From DATAEY01 sp045805565 (GTDB lineage: Bacteria; Actinomycetota; Thermoleophilia; Solirubrobacterales; Solirubrobacteraceae), in contig JBJMKZ010000020.1 of assembly GCA_045805565.1 (NCBI GenBank), positions 62,001 through 126,000 on the forward strand: a stretch of DNA of 64,000 nucleotides. The letters are read 5' to 3'. The notes under the pieces were generated by a model. That model ran no database searches. It had not been told where the DNA came from and worked only from the letters and a program-made list of their open reading frames with translations. The position numbers and the translations under genes were made by a program. Positions 33,518-41,285 of the stretch are shown piece after piece. Position 1 is the stretch's first letter; the number at the start of each line of letters is the position of its first letter.

Positions 33518-34339
33518 CTACGACCCGGCGAAGCGCGCGTCGCGCTTCTCCACGAACGCCGTCACGCCCTCCAGGAAGTCCTGCGAAGCGGCCATCTCAC
33601 GCTGGATCTGGGCTTCCAGCTCGAGTTGCTCGTCCATGCGCGCGTAGAGCCACTGGTTTAGCTGGCGCTTGGTGCCGGCGTAGGAGCGGGTGGGGCCGGC
33701 GGCCAGCCGGTCGACCAGCTCGTCGACTTTGGCCTCGAACTCGCCGTCGGGCCACACCCGGTTGACCAGGCCCCACTCCATCGCCCGTCGGGCCGGGATC
33801 CGCTCCCCCAGCATCGCCATCTCGAATGCGCGGGCATGGCCGGCGCGCGTCGGGATGAACACCGACGATCCTCCGTCGGGCACCAGCCCGACGTTCACGA
33901 ACGCCAGCAGCAGGTAGGCCGACTCCTTGGCCACCACCAGGTCGGCGCAGATGGCCAGTGAGCACCCGATCCCCACCGCGGCCCCGTTGACCGCGGCGAC
34001 GACCGGCTTGGGCATGCGCCGGATGCCGGTGATGATCGGGTGGTAGCGCTCGGTCAGGACCTGGTAGACGTCCGGCCGCCCGTCGGCGGTGCGGGGATGC
34101 TCCTCGCCCATCTCCTTGAGGTCGGCGCCCGACGAGAACCCGCGGCCGGCGCCGGTGACGACCACCGCGCGCACCTCCTCGTCCTCGGCGGTCGACTCGA
34201 CCGCCGCGCGCAGGTCGAGACCGAACTGCTGGTCCCAGGCGTTCAGCCGCTCGGGCCGGTTGAGCTCGATCTTGGCGGCGCCGCCGCGACGGTAGAGGTT
34301 GACGGTGTCGTACGCGTGGTCCAGCTCGTATTCGCTCAT
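33518..34339 (-). CDS. Crotonase-fold enoyl-CoA isomerase/hydratase, PaaG-like
   Basis: 273 residues. The oxyanion-hole segments are GFSSGADLKEMG and GAAVGIGCSLAICADL. Both glutamates of classical enoyl-CoA hydratase are absent (Ser in GCSL, Asn in FVNVGL), while an Asp follows in GLVPDGGSS, as in PaaG-type isomerases. The reaction is therefore more likely double-bond or epoxide isomerisation of an acyl-CoA than simple hydration. ATG 34339 is 8 nt downstream of a -10-like TAGGAT that is part of a symmetric divergent promoter. Confidence 0.85.
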   Translation of the reverse strand: MSEYELDHAYDTVNLYRRGGAAKIELNRPERLNAWDQQFGLDLRAAVESTAEDEEVRAVVVTGAGRGFSSGADLKEMGEEHPRTADGRPDVYQVLTERYHPIITGIRRMPKPVVAAVNGAAVGIGCSLAICADLVVAKESAYLLLAFVNVGLVPDGGSSVFIPTRAGHARAFEMAMLGERIPARRAMEWGLVNRVWPDGEFEAKVDELVDRLAAGPTRSYAGTKRQLNQWLYARMDEQLELEAQIQREMAASQDFLEGVTAFVEKRDARFAGS

Positions 34340-34345
34340 GGCTGT

Positions 34346-34368
34346 GGATCCTAAGCGGCATAGGATCC
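34346..34368. promoter_or_regulatory. Symmetric divergent promoter pair
   Basis: GGATCCTA (34346-34353) and TAGGATCC (34361-34368) are exact inverted copies around a 7-nt centre. Each contains a TAGGAT -10 element, one for the minus-strand crotonase gene (8 nt to ATG 34339), one for the plus-strand membrane protein at 34396. Confidence 0.6.
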
Positions 34369-34395
34369 GCCCGAGCGGCGAGGAGAGGAGGACGT

Positions 34396-35061
34396 ATGCA
34401 AACGGCTCGGGTCGAGAGGTTGACCGCGATCGCCGGGCTGGTCGTGGTGGCGCTGTCCCTGGTCAACCTCACGCTCCCGCCGGTCCCGGCTGCCGACGCC
34501 CCCGCGGCCGCCTTCGCGGGCTACTACGCCGTGCACCGCGCGGCGGTGCTGGTCGTCGCCTATGTGGCGGTGCTGGGCGCGGCGGTCGTCGTCGCCTTCC
34601 TCGCCGGCCTGCGCGACGTGCTGCGCCGCCACGAGGCCGGCGACGGCACGCTGGCCACCACCGGCCTGGTCGCCGGCGTCGTCCAGTTCACCGCGGTGGC
34701 GGTCGGGGTGTCGATCCTGGCGGCCACCGCCTACCGCCCCGGCCAGCCGGCGGCGACGATCAGGGCGCTCACCGACGCCGGCTGGGTGGTGATCAATCTC
34801 GGGGCGGGGCTGCCGACCACGATGTCGGTGGCGGCCTTCTCGCTCGTGGTCCTGCGCACCGGCCTGCTGCCCCGCTGGGTGGTCGGCTTCGGCCTCCTGG
34901 TCGCGGCGGCCCACCTGGTGGTCTCGGGCGCGTTCGCTCGCGGGGGCTTCCTCGCCCCCGAGGGGGCGGTCGCCGTGGTCGTGCCCACGCTCTACTACCT
35001 GTGGGTGCTGGTGGTCAGCCTCACCCTGCTGCGGTGCCGGACCCCAAGCAGCCCCGCCTAG
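34396..35061 (+). CDS. Polytopic membrane protein of unknown function
   Basis: 221 residues, about six transmembrane helices, Ala/Val-rich. Segments such as AAFAGYYAVHRAAVLVVAYV and GLLPRWVVGFGLLVAAAHL alternate with short loops. No transporter or enzyme motif is visible. It has a good Shine-Dalgarno (GAGGAGAGGAGG) after its TAGGAT promoter, unlike the leaderless neighbours. The stop TAG is part of the next gene's TAGACT element. Confidence 0.75.
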   Translation: MQTARVERLTAIAGLVVVALSLVNLTLPPVPAADAPAAAFAGYYAVHRAAVLVVAYVAVLGAAVVVAFLAGLRDVLRRHEAGDGTLATTGLVAGVVQFTAVAVGVSILAATAYRPGQPAATIRALTDAGWVVINLGAGLPTTMSVAAFSLVVLRTGLLPRWVVGFGLLVAAAHLVVSGAFARGGFLAPEGAVAVVVPTLYYLWVLVVSLTLLRCRTPSSPA

Positions 35062-35064
35062 ACT
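35059..35064 (+). promoter_or_regulatory. -10 element (TAGACT) for leaderless HMG-CoA lyase gene
   Basis: TAGACT overlaps the upstream stop; 7 nt later is GTG 35072. Confidence 0.6.
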
Positions 35065-35071
35065 CACGGGC

Positions 35072-35989
35072 GTGGAGATGCCGGCCAGCGTGCGCATCCG
35101 GGAGGTCGGCCCGCGCGACGGGTTTCAGAACGAGCCGGAGGTGATCGCCACCGCCGACAAGGTCCGTTTGGTCGAGGCGCTGGCGCGCACCGGCGTGCGC
35201 CGGATCGAGGTGACGAGCTTCGCGCGCCCCGACGTCATCCCCCAGCTCGCGGACGCGGCGCAGGTCCTGGAGGCGATCCAGGTTCCACCGGAGGTCTCGC
35301 TCGGCGTCCTCGTCCCCAACGAGCGCGGTCTGGAACGGGCGCTCGAGCATCGCGGGCGCTTCCATGAGGTCAACTGCTTCCTGAGCGCCTCCGAGACGCA
35401 CAACCGGCGCAACGTCAACCGCTCGATCGAGGAGTCGCTCGCGGGGCTGCGGCGCGTCCTGGGCGGCGCCCGCCAGACCGGGCTGCACTGCGAGGGGGTC
35501 ATCTCCGTCTCGTTCGGCTGTCCCTACGAGGGCCACGTCCCGCCCGAGCGCGTGTTCTCGATCGCGACCGAGCTGGTCGAGGCGGGGGCCCGGGAGATCG
35601 CCTTCGGGGACACGACGGGCATGGCGAACCCCCGTCAGGTGCGCGAATTCTTCGCCGCCGCGCGCGAGGCTCTGCCCGGCGTCGAGCTGACCGCCCACTT
35701 CCACAACACCCGCGGCCAGGGATTGGCCAACGTCCTGGCGGCGCTGGAGTCGGGGGTCGAGTCCTTCGAGTCTTCGTTCGGGGAGCTCGGCGGCTGCCCG
35801 GTGCCCAAGGGGGCGACCGGGAACGTCGCCACCGAAGACGTGATCTCGATGCTGCACGAGATGGGCGTCCACACCGGCATCTCGCTCGAGCGGATGCTGG
35901 ACGCCGCCAGGATGGCCCAGGAGAAGCTCGGCCGGCCGCTGGGCAGCCACGTGCTGACCGCCGGTCCCGTCGAATGGCGCGACGGCTGA
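35072..35989 (+). CDS. mvaB: Hydroxymethylglutaryl-CoA lyase
   Basis: Cleaves HMG-CoA to acetyl-CoA and acetoacetate, the last step of leucine breakdown. 305 residues of the DRE-TIM barrel family. VGPRDGFQNEP is the metal-site start, VTSFARPDVIPQLADA the substrate loop (usually SPKWVPQ), AHFHNTRGQGLAN the second metal site, and GGCPVPKGATGNVATED contains the active-site Cys. The divergent substrate loop leaves room for a related 3-hydroxyacyl-CoA substrate. An acetoacetyl-CoA synthetase gene 6 kb downstream could reactivate the acetoacetate. Confidence 0.88.
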   Translation: MEMPASVRIREVGPRDGFQNEPEVIATADKVRLVEALARTGVRRIEVTSFARPDVIPQLADAAQVLEAIQVPPEVSLGVLVPNERGLERALEHRGRFHEVNCFLSASETHNRRNVNRSIEESLAGLRRVLGGARQTGLHCEGVISVSFGCPYEGHVPPERVFSIATELVEAGAREIAFGDTTGMANPRQVREFFAAAREALPGVELTAHFHNTRGQGLANVLAALESGVESFESSFGELGGCPVPKGATGNVATEDVISMLHEMGVHTGISLERMLDAARMAQEKLGRPLGSHVLTAGPVEWRDG

Positions 35990-36013
35990 CGCGGGCGCCG
36001 GGCGCCGGGCGGC

Positions 36014-36019
36014 TAGGCT
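36014..36019 (+). promoter_or_regulatory. -10 element (TAGGCT) for the VOC gene
   Basis: TAGGCT with a 30-nt leader containing AAGGAGG (36036-36042). Confidence 0.55.
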
Positions 36020-36049
36020 GGCGAGCGAAACCGACAAGGAGGAACCACG

Positions 36050-36397
36050 ATGGGGCATCCGGTCGTGCACTTCGAGGTGATCGGCAGGGACGGGCCGGCG
36101 CTGCGCAGCTTCTACGGCGACCTGTTCGGCTGGAACGCCACGGAGGTCGGTCCGCCGATGGACTACGGGATGGTGGAGCCCTCCGACGCGGGCATCGCCG
36201 GCGGGATCGGCGCCACCCAGGAGGGCGAGGGCCATGTCACGTTCTACGTCCAGGTCCCGGATCTCCAGGCCGCGCTCGACCAGGCCGAGTCGCTGGGAGG
36301 CAGTACCCGGATGCCGCCCACCGAGGTGGGCGACCAGACGACGATCGCCCTGCTCGACGACCCCGAGGGGCACACGATCGGGCTGGTGAAGGGCTAG
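36050..36397 (+). CDS. VOC/glyoxalase-superfamily protein
   Basis: 115 residues, one VOC fold of two beta-alpha-beta3 modules (VVHFEVIGRDGPALRSFYGDLFGW and VTFYVQVPDLQAALDQAESLGG), ending in DDPEGHTIGLVKG. Potential metal ligands are His 7, Glu and the C-terminal His/Glu. The family includes glyoxalases, epimerases and dioxygenases; no substrate can be assigned. It has its own promoter and a strong ribosome site, so it is probably a single-gene unit ending at the hairpin just downstream. Confidence 0.85.
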   Translation: MGHPVVHFEVIGRDGPALRSFYGDLFGWNATEVGPPMDYGMVEPSDAGIAGGIGATQEGEGHVTFYVQVPDLQAALDQAESLGGSTRMPPTEVGDQTTIALLDDPEGHTIGLVKG

Positions 36398-36403
36398 ATG
36401 AAT

Positions 36404-36432
36404 GGCCCCGGCGGCCGCGAAGCCGCGGGGCC
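36404..36432. terminator. Strong hairpin between convergent genes
   Basis: GGCCCCGGCGGC (36404-36415) pairs with GCCGCGGGGCC (36422-36432) with one bulge; loop CGCGAA. It separates the VOC gene from the convergent enoyl-CoA hydratase. Confidence 0.6.
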
Positions 36433-36443
36433 GGTCATCCAGT

Positions 36444-37223
36444 TCAGCGGCCCGAGAACTCCGGCTGGCGCTTCTCCCTGAGCGCGCGGGCGCCCTCGGC
36501 GTAGTCGGCGGTGCGGGCGCACAGCTCCTGCGCGGTGACCTCCTGCTCGAGGGTCGCCGCCAGCGCCGGCTTGGCGGCGGCGTCCATCACCCGCTTGGCG
36601 TGACCGACCGCCTGCGGTGCGCAGGCGGCCAGCTCACCCGCCAGCTTCTCGGTGACCGTGTCGAGCTCGGCGGCGGGCGCGACCCGGTTGACCAGGCCGA
36701 TGCGCTCGGCCTCGCTTCCGTCGATCAGGCGGGAGGTCATGATCAGCTCCTTGGCGCGACCGACGCCGACCACCGCCGGCAGTCGCGAGCAGCCCCCGAC
36801 GTCGGGGATCAGGCCCACCCGCGTCTCCACCAAGCCGAGCAGCGCGTCCTGCGCCGCCACCCGCAGGTCGCAGGCCAGCGCCAGCTCCAGGGCGCCGCCG
36901 ATGCAGCCGCCGTGGATCTGGCAGATGGTCGGCTTGGCCATCTCCTCGCACAGGTTCCAGGTCTCCAGGATCGGATGGCGGAACGCGCGCAGGTTGTCGG
37001 GTGCCTCCGACAGGCCGACCAGCCCTTCGACGTCCATGCCCGCCGAGAACATCGGGCCCTCGCCGCGGATCACCACGCAGCGCACCTCGGGCTGGTTGGC
37101 CGCCGCCTTAAGCGCCACTCCGAGCTCCTGGATGAGCTCTCCGTTGATGGCGTTGCGCTTTTCCGGCCGGTTGAGGACGACGTGACGGACTTCGCCGCGG
37201 TCCTCGCTGATCACGTTGGCCAT
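36444..37223 (-). CDS. Enoyl-CoA hydratase
   Basis: Hydrates trans-2-enoyl-CoA in beta-oxidation. 259 residues from ATG 37223, behind AAAGGAG. Both catalytic glutamates are in place (Glu in GGALELALACD and in LLGLVETRVGLIPD), unlike the other crotonase-fold protein in this region. The oxyanion hole is MFSAGMDVEG. The divergent neighbour encodes 3-hydroxyacyl-CoA dehydrogenase, the next enzyme in the same pathway. Confidence 0.9.
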   Translation of the reverse strand: MANVISEDRGEVRHVVLNRPEKRNAINGELIQELGVALKAAANQPEVRCVVIRGEGPMFSAGMDVEGLVGLSEAPDNLRAFRHPILETWNLCEEMAKPTICQIHGGCIGGALELALACDLRVAAQDALLGLVETRVGLIPDVGGCSRLPAVVGVGRAKELIMTSRLIDGSEAERIGLVNRVAPAAELDTVTEKLAGELAACAPQAVGHAKRVMDAAAKPALAATLEQEVTAQELCARTADYAEGARALREKRQPEFSGR

Positions 37224-37246
37224 GCGGTCTCCTTTCGGCCGCCTGG

Positions 37247-37252
37247 ACCCTA
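37247..37252 (-). promoter_or_regulatory. -10 element (TAGGGT) for the enoyl-CoA hydratase
   Basis: On the minus strand TAGGGT is 23 nt before ATG 37223, with AAAGGAG between. Confidence 0.45.
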
Positions 37253-37318
37253 GCGCTAGCGCGCCGCGGCGCGGCGAGTGCGCACTGGCGGCGGGTGTCG
37301 CCGGACGTGCTGGAGGCG

Positions 37319-37324
37319 TAGGCT
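37319..37324 (+). promoter_or_regulatory. -10 element (TAGGCT) for the hydroxyacyl-CoA dehydrogenase
   Basis: TAGGCT is 13 nt before ATG 37338 and 34 nt before ATG 37359. Confidence 0.5.
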
Positions 37325-37358
37325 GCCCGCTCTCGCGATGGCGATCACCGGAGGGCTT

Positions 37359-38249
37359 ATGGCGGAGATCAAGCGGATCGGGGTGCTCGGCTGTGGGCTG
37401 ATGGGCCACGGCATCGCGCAGGTGGCGGCCCAGGCGGCGTACGAGGTCGTGGTGCGGGAGGTCGACGACGAGAAGCTGCGCGGCGGGATCGGCCGGATCG
37501 AGAAGCAGCTCGCGCGGGCGGTCGAGAAGGGCAAGGCGCAGCAGGCCGATGCCGACGCCCTCCTGGGTCGCATCCACGGGACGACCGATTACGGCGAGCT
37601 CGCCGACTGCGACCTGGTGATCGAGGCGATCACTGAGGATCTCCAGCTAAAGCTCGACATGTGGAGGGAGGTGGACGGCATCGTCAAGCGGGATGCCTAC
37701 TTCGCCACCAACACCTCGTCGCTGCCGGTCATCGCCCAGGCCGCGGCCACCGCCCGACCCGACCGCTTCCTCGGCCTGCACTTCTTCAATCCCGCGCAGG
37801 TGATGAAGCTGGTCGAGGTGGTGCGCGGAGTGACCACCTCGGACGACGCCTTCGCGACCGGCCTCGAGTTCACGAAGTCGATCGGCAAGCTCGGCGTTCA
37901 GACGCGCGACACCGCCGGCTTCATCGTCAACCGCCTGCTGGTGCCCTACCTGCTCGACGGGATGCGCGCCTACGAGGAGGGCGTGGGCTCGATCACCGAG
38001 ATCGACGAGGCCATGAAGGCGGGCGCCGGGCATCCGATGGGCCCCCTCACCCTGTCCGACTTCGTCGGCCTCGACACGCTGGGGTCGATCTGCGACGTGA
38101 TGTTCGACGAGTTCCGCGAGAAGCGCTTCGCACGCCCTCCCATCCTGCGCAAGATGCTGGCCGCCGGCTGGTACGGGCGCAAGTCGGGCATGGGCTTCTA
38201 CGACTACTCGGGCGAGCAGCCGGCCGAGAACCGGGGCTTGATCCGCTGA
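37359..38249 (+). CDS. 3-hydroxyacyl-CoA (3-hydroxybutyryl-CoA) dehydrogenase
   Basis: NAD(P)-dependent oxidation of 3-hydroxyacyl-CoA to 3-ketoacyl-CoA, or the reverse. 296 residues. The Rossmann motif is IGVLGCGLMGHGIAQ, the catalytic His lies in GLHFFNPAQVMKLVEVV, and AGFIVNRLLVPYLLD starts the C-terminal helical domain. I chose ATG 37359, preceded by GGAGG at 4 nt; ATG 37338 adds seven residues. It is divergent from enoyl-CoA hydratase and ends 3 nt from the convergent membrane protein. Confidence 0.92.
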   Translation: MAEIKRIGVLGCGLMGHGIAQVAAQAAYEVVVREVDDEKLRGGIGRIEKQLARAVEKGKAQQADADALLGRIHGTTDYGELADCDLVIEAITEDLQLKLDMWREVDGIVKRDAYFATNTSSLPVIAQAAATARPDRFLGLHFFNPAQVMKLVEVVRGVTTSDDAFATGLEFTKSIGKLGVQTRDTAGFIVNRLLVPYLLDGMRAYEEGVGSITEIDEAMKAGAGHPMGPLTLSDFVGLDTLGSICDVMFDEFREKRFARPPILRKMLAAGWYGRKSGMGFYDYSGEQPAENRGLIR

Positions 38250-38252
38250 GCG

Positions 38253-38990
38253 CTACTGCGGGCTGGGCGCCCCGCCGAGGAGATTGCGCAGGCGGTCGCG
38301 CAGCGCCTGGCGCTTGGCGTGCCGGGCGGCGGCCTCCGCCTGCTTGCGCGGGTTGTCGCGGTAACGCCGGTGCGCCCAGGCGGTGCCGGGCTTGGCCAGC
38401 CGGATCGCGCCGACCAGCGCGACGGGAGCGACGAACATGCCCACCAGGCCGGTGGCGACCTTTCCCTTGAGCATGCAGGTGGCGACCAGCAGGAGGTCCA
38501 CGGTCGCGGTCAGCACCAGGCCGGCCGTTGAAGGGGCGCCGTCCACGTCCAGCGGGGAGAGGCCCACCAGCACCAGCAGCGCGAACAGGACCGCCAGGAC
38601 GACGGCGTCGAGCGACTCGCGTCCCTGGTCGCTCCAGTAGACGTCCTGCAGGCGCAGCCACAGCGCGAATTCGTCCAGCGTCAGCCCCGCCCCGACGCCG
38701 AACAGGGCGGCCAGGATCTCCTTCCAGGGCGTCTGGGGACTCACCGCGAACTCGAGGAAGCCGGTGATCATCAGCAGGCAGATGCCCCACACCAGATGGT
38801 GGATGTGCAGGCCGCTGCCCGTCTGCACGTTGCCCGGCCACCATCTGACCTGCGCCCGGATCATCCGTGCGCTGGTCCGGATGAACGCGAACGAGAGCAG
38901 GAAGGCGGCGAGCAGGACGAAGCCGGTGCGATGGCCGGTCCCGGCCCTGGTGGTGAAGAAGTCGGTCTGGAGGTCGATGCCGGCCAGCAA
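38253..38990 (-). CDS. Polytopic membrane protein of unknown function
   Basis: 245 residues with about six helices. HIHHLVWGICLLMITGFLEFA and GVGAGLTLDEFALWLRLQDVYW are the most distinctive parts and suggest an integral membrane family without assigned role. The tail is strongly basic (KQAEAAARHAKRQALRDRLRN). TTG 38990 is supported by a TAGCAT element 9 nt upstream on the minus strand. Confidence 0.75.
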   Translation of the reverse strand: MLAGIDLQTDFFTTRAGTGHRTGFVLLAAFLLSFAFIRTSARMIRAQVRWWPGNVQTGSGLHIHHLVWGICLLMITGFLEFAVSPQTPWKEILAALFGVGAGLTLDEFALWLRLQDVYWSDQGRESLDAVVLAVLFALLVLVGLSPLDVDGAPSTAGLVLTATVDLLLVATCMLKGKVATGLVGMFVAPVALVGAIRLAKPGTAWAHRRYRDNPRKQAEAAARHAKRQALRDRLRNLLGGAPSPQ

Positions 38991-38999
38991 GACGCGGCC

Positions 39000-39005
39000 A
39001 TGCTA
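39000..39005 (-). promoter_or_regulatory. -10 element (TAGCAT) for leaderless membrane-protein gene
   Basis: TAGCAT, 9 nt, then TTG 38990 on the minus strand. Confidence 0.5.
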
Positions 39006-39043
39006 GTGCTCGGCCCGGGTAACGCCGCGGAGCGACCCGTCCG

Positions 39044-39049
39044 TAGACT
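39044..39049 (+). promoter_or_regulatory. -10 element (TAGACT) for leaderless carboxyltransferase gene
   Basis: TAGACT, 9 nt, then ATG 39059. It is divergent from the preceding element 40 nt away. Confidence 0.6.
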
Positions 39050-39058
39050 CCGCCGCCC

Positions 39059-40579
39059 ATGACCGACCTGCGCGACGCGATCGAGCGCGCCCATGCCGGC
39101 GGTCCTCAGCGCCACCGCGAGAAGGCGCTGCAGCAGGGCAAGCTCCCGGTGCGCGAGCGCGTGGCGCGGCTGGTGGACGAAGGCTCGTTCTCCGAGGAGG
39201 CGATGCTCGCCAACTGGCCGCACGACGGCCTGGGCGCCGACGGAGTGATCACCGGGACGGCGACGCTCGAGGGCCGCCCGATCGCGGTCATGGCCAACGA
39301 CCCCACGGTGAAGGCCGGCTCCTGGGGGCCCAAGACGGTCGAGAAGATCGTCCGCATCCAGGAGCAGTCCCTGCGCCAGCGGATCCCGATGGTCTATCTG
39401 GTCGATTCGGCGGGCGCCCGCATCACCGAGCAGGTGCAGATGTTCCCGGGGCGCCGCCACGCCGGGCGAATCTTCTTCAACCAGGTGCAGCTGTCGGGGG
39501 TGGTCCCCCAGGTGTGCGTTCTCTTCGGACCCAGCGCCGCCGGCGGCGCCTACATCCCGGCGTTCTGCGACGTGGTCGTGATGCGCGACGGCAACGCCTC
39601 GATGTACCTCGGGTCGCCGCGGATGGCGCAGATGGTGATCGGCGAGGACGTGTCGCTGGAGGAGATGGGCGGGGCGAGGATGCACACCGGCGTCTCCGGC
39701 TGCGGACACATGCTGGTGTCCTCCGACGAGGAGGGCATCGACGCGGCCCGGCGCTACCTGTCCTACCTCCCCAGCCACTGGGAGTGGCTGCCGCCGGTGG
39801 CCCGGCCGCAGGGCCCGGCATCGGACGCGGCGATCGGCGACCTCGTCCCGGCCGACGAGAACAAGCCGTTCGACATGCGCCTGCTGCTCGACGCGCTGCT
39901 CGACGCGGATTCCTTCTTCGAGATCCACGATCGCTGGGCCCGGGAGGTGATCGTCGGCTACGGAAGGCTCAACGGCCGGGTGATCGGAGTGGTGGCCAAC
40001 CAACCCAAGGTCAAGGGCGGCGTCCTGTTCGTGGACTCGGCCGACAAGGCGGCCCGCTTCATCTGGAGCTGCAACGCGTTCAACGTGCCGCTCCTGTTCC
40101 TGGCCGACGTGCCCGGCTTCATGATCGGGACGGCGGTCGAGCGCGAGGGGATCATCCGCCACGGCGCCAAGATGATCAGCGCGGTGGCCGAGGCGACGGT
40201 CCCCAAGATCTCGGTGATCGTCCGCAAGGCCTACGGCGCCGGCCTGTACGCGATGGCGGGCCCGGCGTACGAGCCCGATTGCTGCCTGGCGCTGCCCACC
40301 GCGTCGATCGCGGTGATGGGCCCTCAGGCGGCGATCAACGCGGTCTTCTACAACCAGCTCCAGGCGATCGAGGACCCCGACGAGCGCGAGCGCCGGACCG
40401 CCCAGCTGCGCGACGAGTACGGCGCCGAGATCGACATCCTGCACCTCGCCTCAGAGCTCATCGTCGACGCGGTGGTCCAGCCCGAGGACCTGCGCGCGGA
40501 GCTGGTCCGCCGCTTCGCGGTCTACGCCGGCAAGCGCCGCGAATGGCCGGCCAAGCGCAATCCGGTGACGCCGGTCTGA
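39059..40579 (+). CDS. Acyl-CoA carboxylase, carboxyltransferase (beta) subunit
   Basis: 506 residues with the two crotonase-like halves of biotin-dependent carboxyltransferases. The first has the oxyanion glycines GPSAAGGAYIPAFCD and LVDSAGARITEQ; the second has KAYGAGLYAMAG and VAIMG-type strand (IAVMGPQAAINAV). It transfers a carboxyl group from biotin to an acyl-CoA. The biotin-bearing subunit is not in the window. Features are intermediate between propionyl- and methylcrotonyl-CoA carboxylases; the HMG-CoA lyase nearby favours a leucine-pathway substrate, but this is inference. Confidence 0.88.
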   Translation: MTDLRDAIERAHAGGPQRHREKALQQGKLPVRERVARLVDEGSFSEEAMLANWPHDGLGADGVITGTATLEGRPIAVMANDPTVKAGSWGPKTVEKIVRIQEQSLRQRIPMVYLVDSAGARITEQVQMFPGRRHAGRIFFNQVQLSGVVPQVCVLFGPSAAGGAYIPAFCDVVVMRDGNASMYLGSPRMAQMVIGEDVSLEEMGGARMHTGVSGCGHMLVSSDEEGIDAARRYLSYLPSHWEWLPPVARPQGPASDAAIGDLVPADENKPFDMRLLLDALLDADSFFEIHDRWAREVIVGYGRLNGRVIGVVANQPKVKGGVLFVDSADKAARFIWSCNAFNVPLLFLADVPGFMIGTAVEREGIIRHGAKMISAVAEATVPKISVIVRKAYGAGLYAMAGPAYEPDCCLALPTASIAVMGPQAAINAVFYNQLQAIEDPDERERRTAQLRDEYGAEIDILHLASELIVDAVVQPEDLRAELVRRFAVYAGKRREWPAKRNPVTPV

Positions 40580-40625
40580 GCGCGCGGCGCGGCCGAGGCC
40601 GGCCTGGAGAGGCCATCTGAGCGCG

Positions 40626-41258
40626 ATGCTCGCCCTGCTGGCGATTCCCCGCAACGTCGGCTACCCGGTCCTGGCCCTTCTGGTGGGAGCCGAGGCGAGC
40701 GGGGTGCCGGTGCCGGGGGAGACGGCGCTGATCGCCGCGTCGGTGCTGGCCTCCCAGGGGGACCTCTCGATCGAGGTGGTGATCCCGGTGGCGGCGGCCG
40801 CGGCGATCATCGGCGACAACATCGGCTACGTCATCGGCAATCGCGTCGGGCGCCGGCTGCTGACCCGGCCCGGGCGCGGCCAGGCTCGGCGCCTCGAGCT
40901 GCTGCGGCGCGGCGACGCGCTGTTCGAGCGCCACGGCGCCAAGGCGGTGTTCCTCGGGCGGTGGATCGGCGGCCTGCGCGTGTGGGCGTCGTGGCTGGCC
41001 GGGATGACCACGATGCCTTGGCGCTCGTTCCTGCTCTGGAACGCGCTGGGCGGCATCGGGTGGGCGCTGTGCTTCGGCGTGCTGGGCTACTTCGGGGGGG
41101 CGGCCGCGGCTCGCCTGGTGGCGAAGGCGGGGCTGGGAGTGGCCATCGGGGTGGCGGCGGCGCTCGTCGTCGCGTCCCTCCTGCTGCGCCGGCGGCTGGG
41201 ACAGCGGCGGCGGGCGCGGCTCGCGGCACCCGGCGGGTTCGAGGACCGTCAACCCTAG
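40626..41258 (+). CDS. DedA-family membrane protein
   Basis: 210 residues. The DedA/SNARE-associated core is visible: LLVGAEASGVPVPGETALIAAS near the N-terminus and a re-entrant loop with GRWIGGLRVWASWLAGMTTM, followed by a final pair of helices and a basic tail. Members act in membrane lipid homeostasis and undecaprenyl-phosphate recycling. It follows the carboxyltransferase by 46 nt. An ATG at 40626 with GGAGAGG 13 nt upstream is the likely start. Confidence 0.88.
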   Translation: MLALLAIPRNVGYPVLALLVGAEASGVPVPGETALIAASVLASQGDLSIEVVIPVAAAAAIIGDNIGYVIGNRVGRRLLTRPGRGQARRLELLRRGDALFERHGAKAVFLGRWIGGLRVWASWLAGMTTMPWRSFLLWNALGGIGWALCFGVLGYFGGAAAARLVAKAGLGVAIGVAAALVVASLLLRRRLGQRRRARLAAPGGFEDRQP

Positions 41259-41271
41259 CCCCGGGCAGCGG

Positions 41272-41277
41272 TAGCCT
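41272..41277 (+). promoter_or_regulatory. -10 element (TAGCCT) for leaderless acetoacetyl-CoA synthetase gene
   Basis: TAGCCT, 8 nt, then ATG 41286. Confidence 0.6.
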
Positions 41278-41285
41278 GCCCGGCC

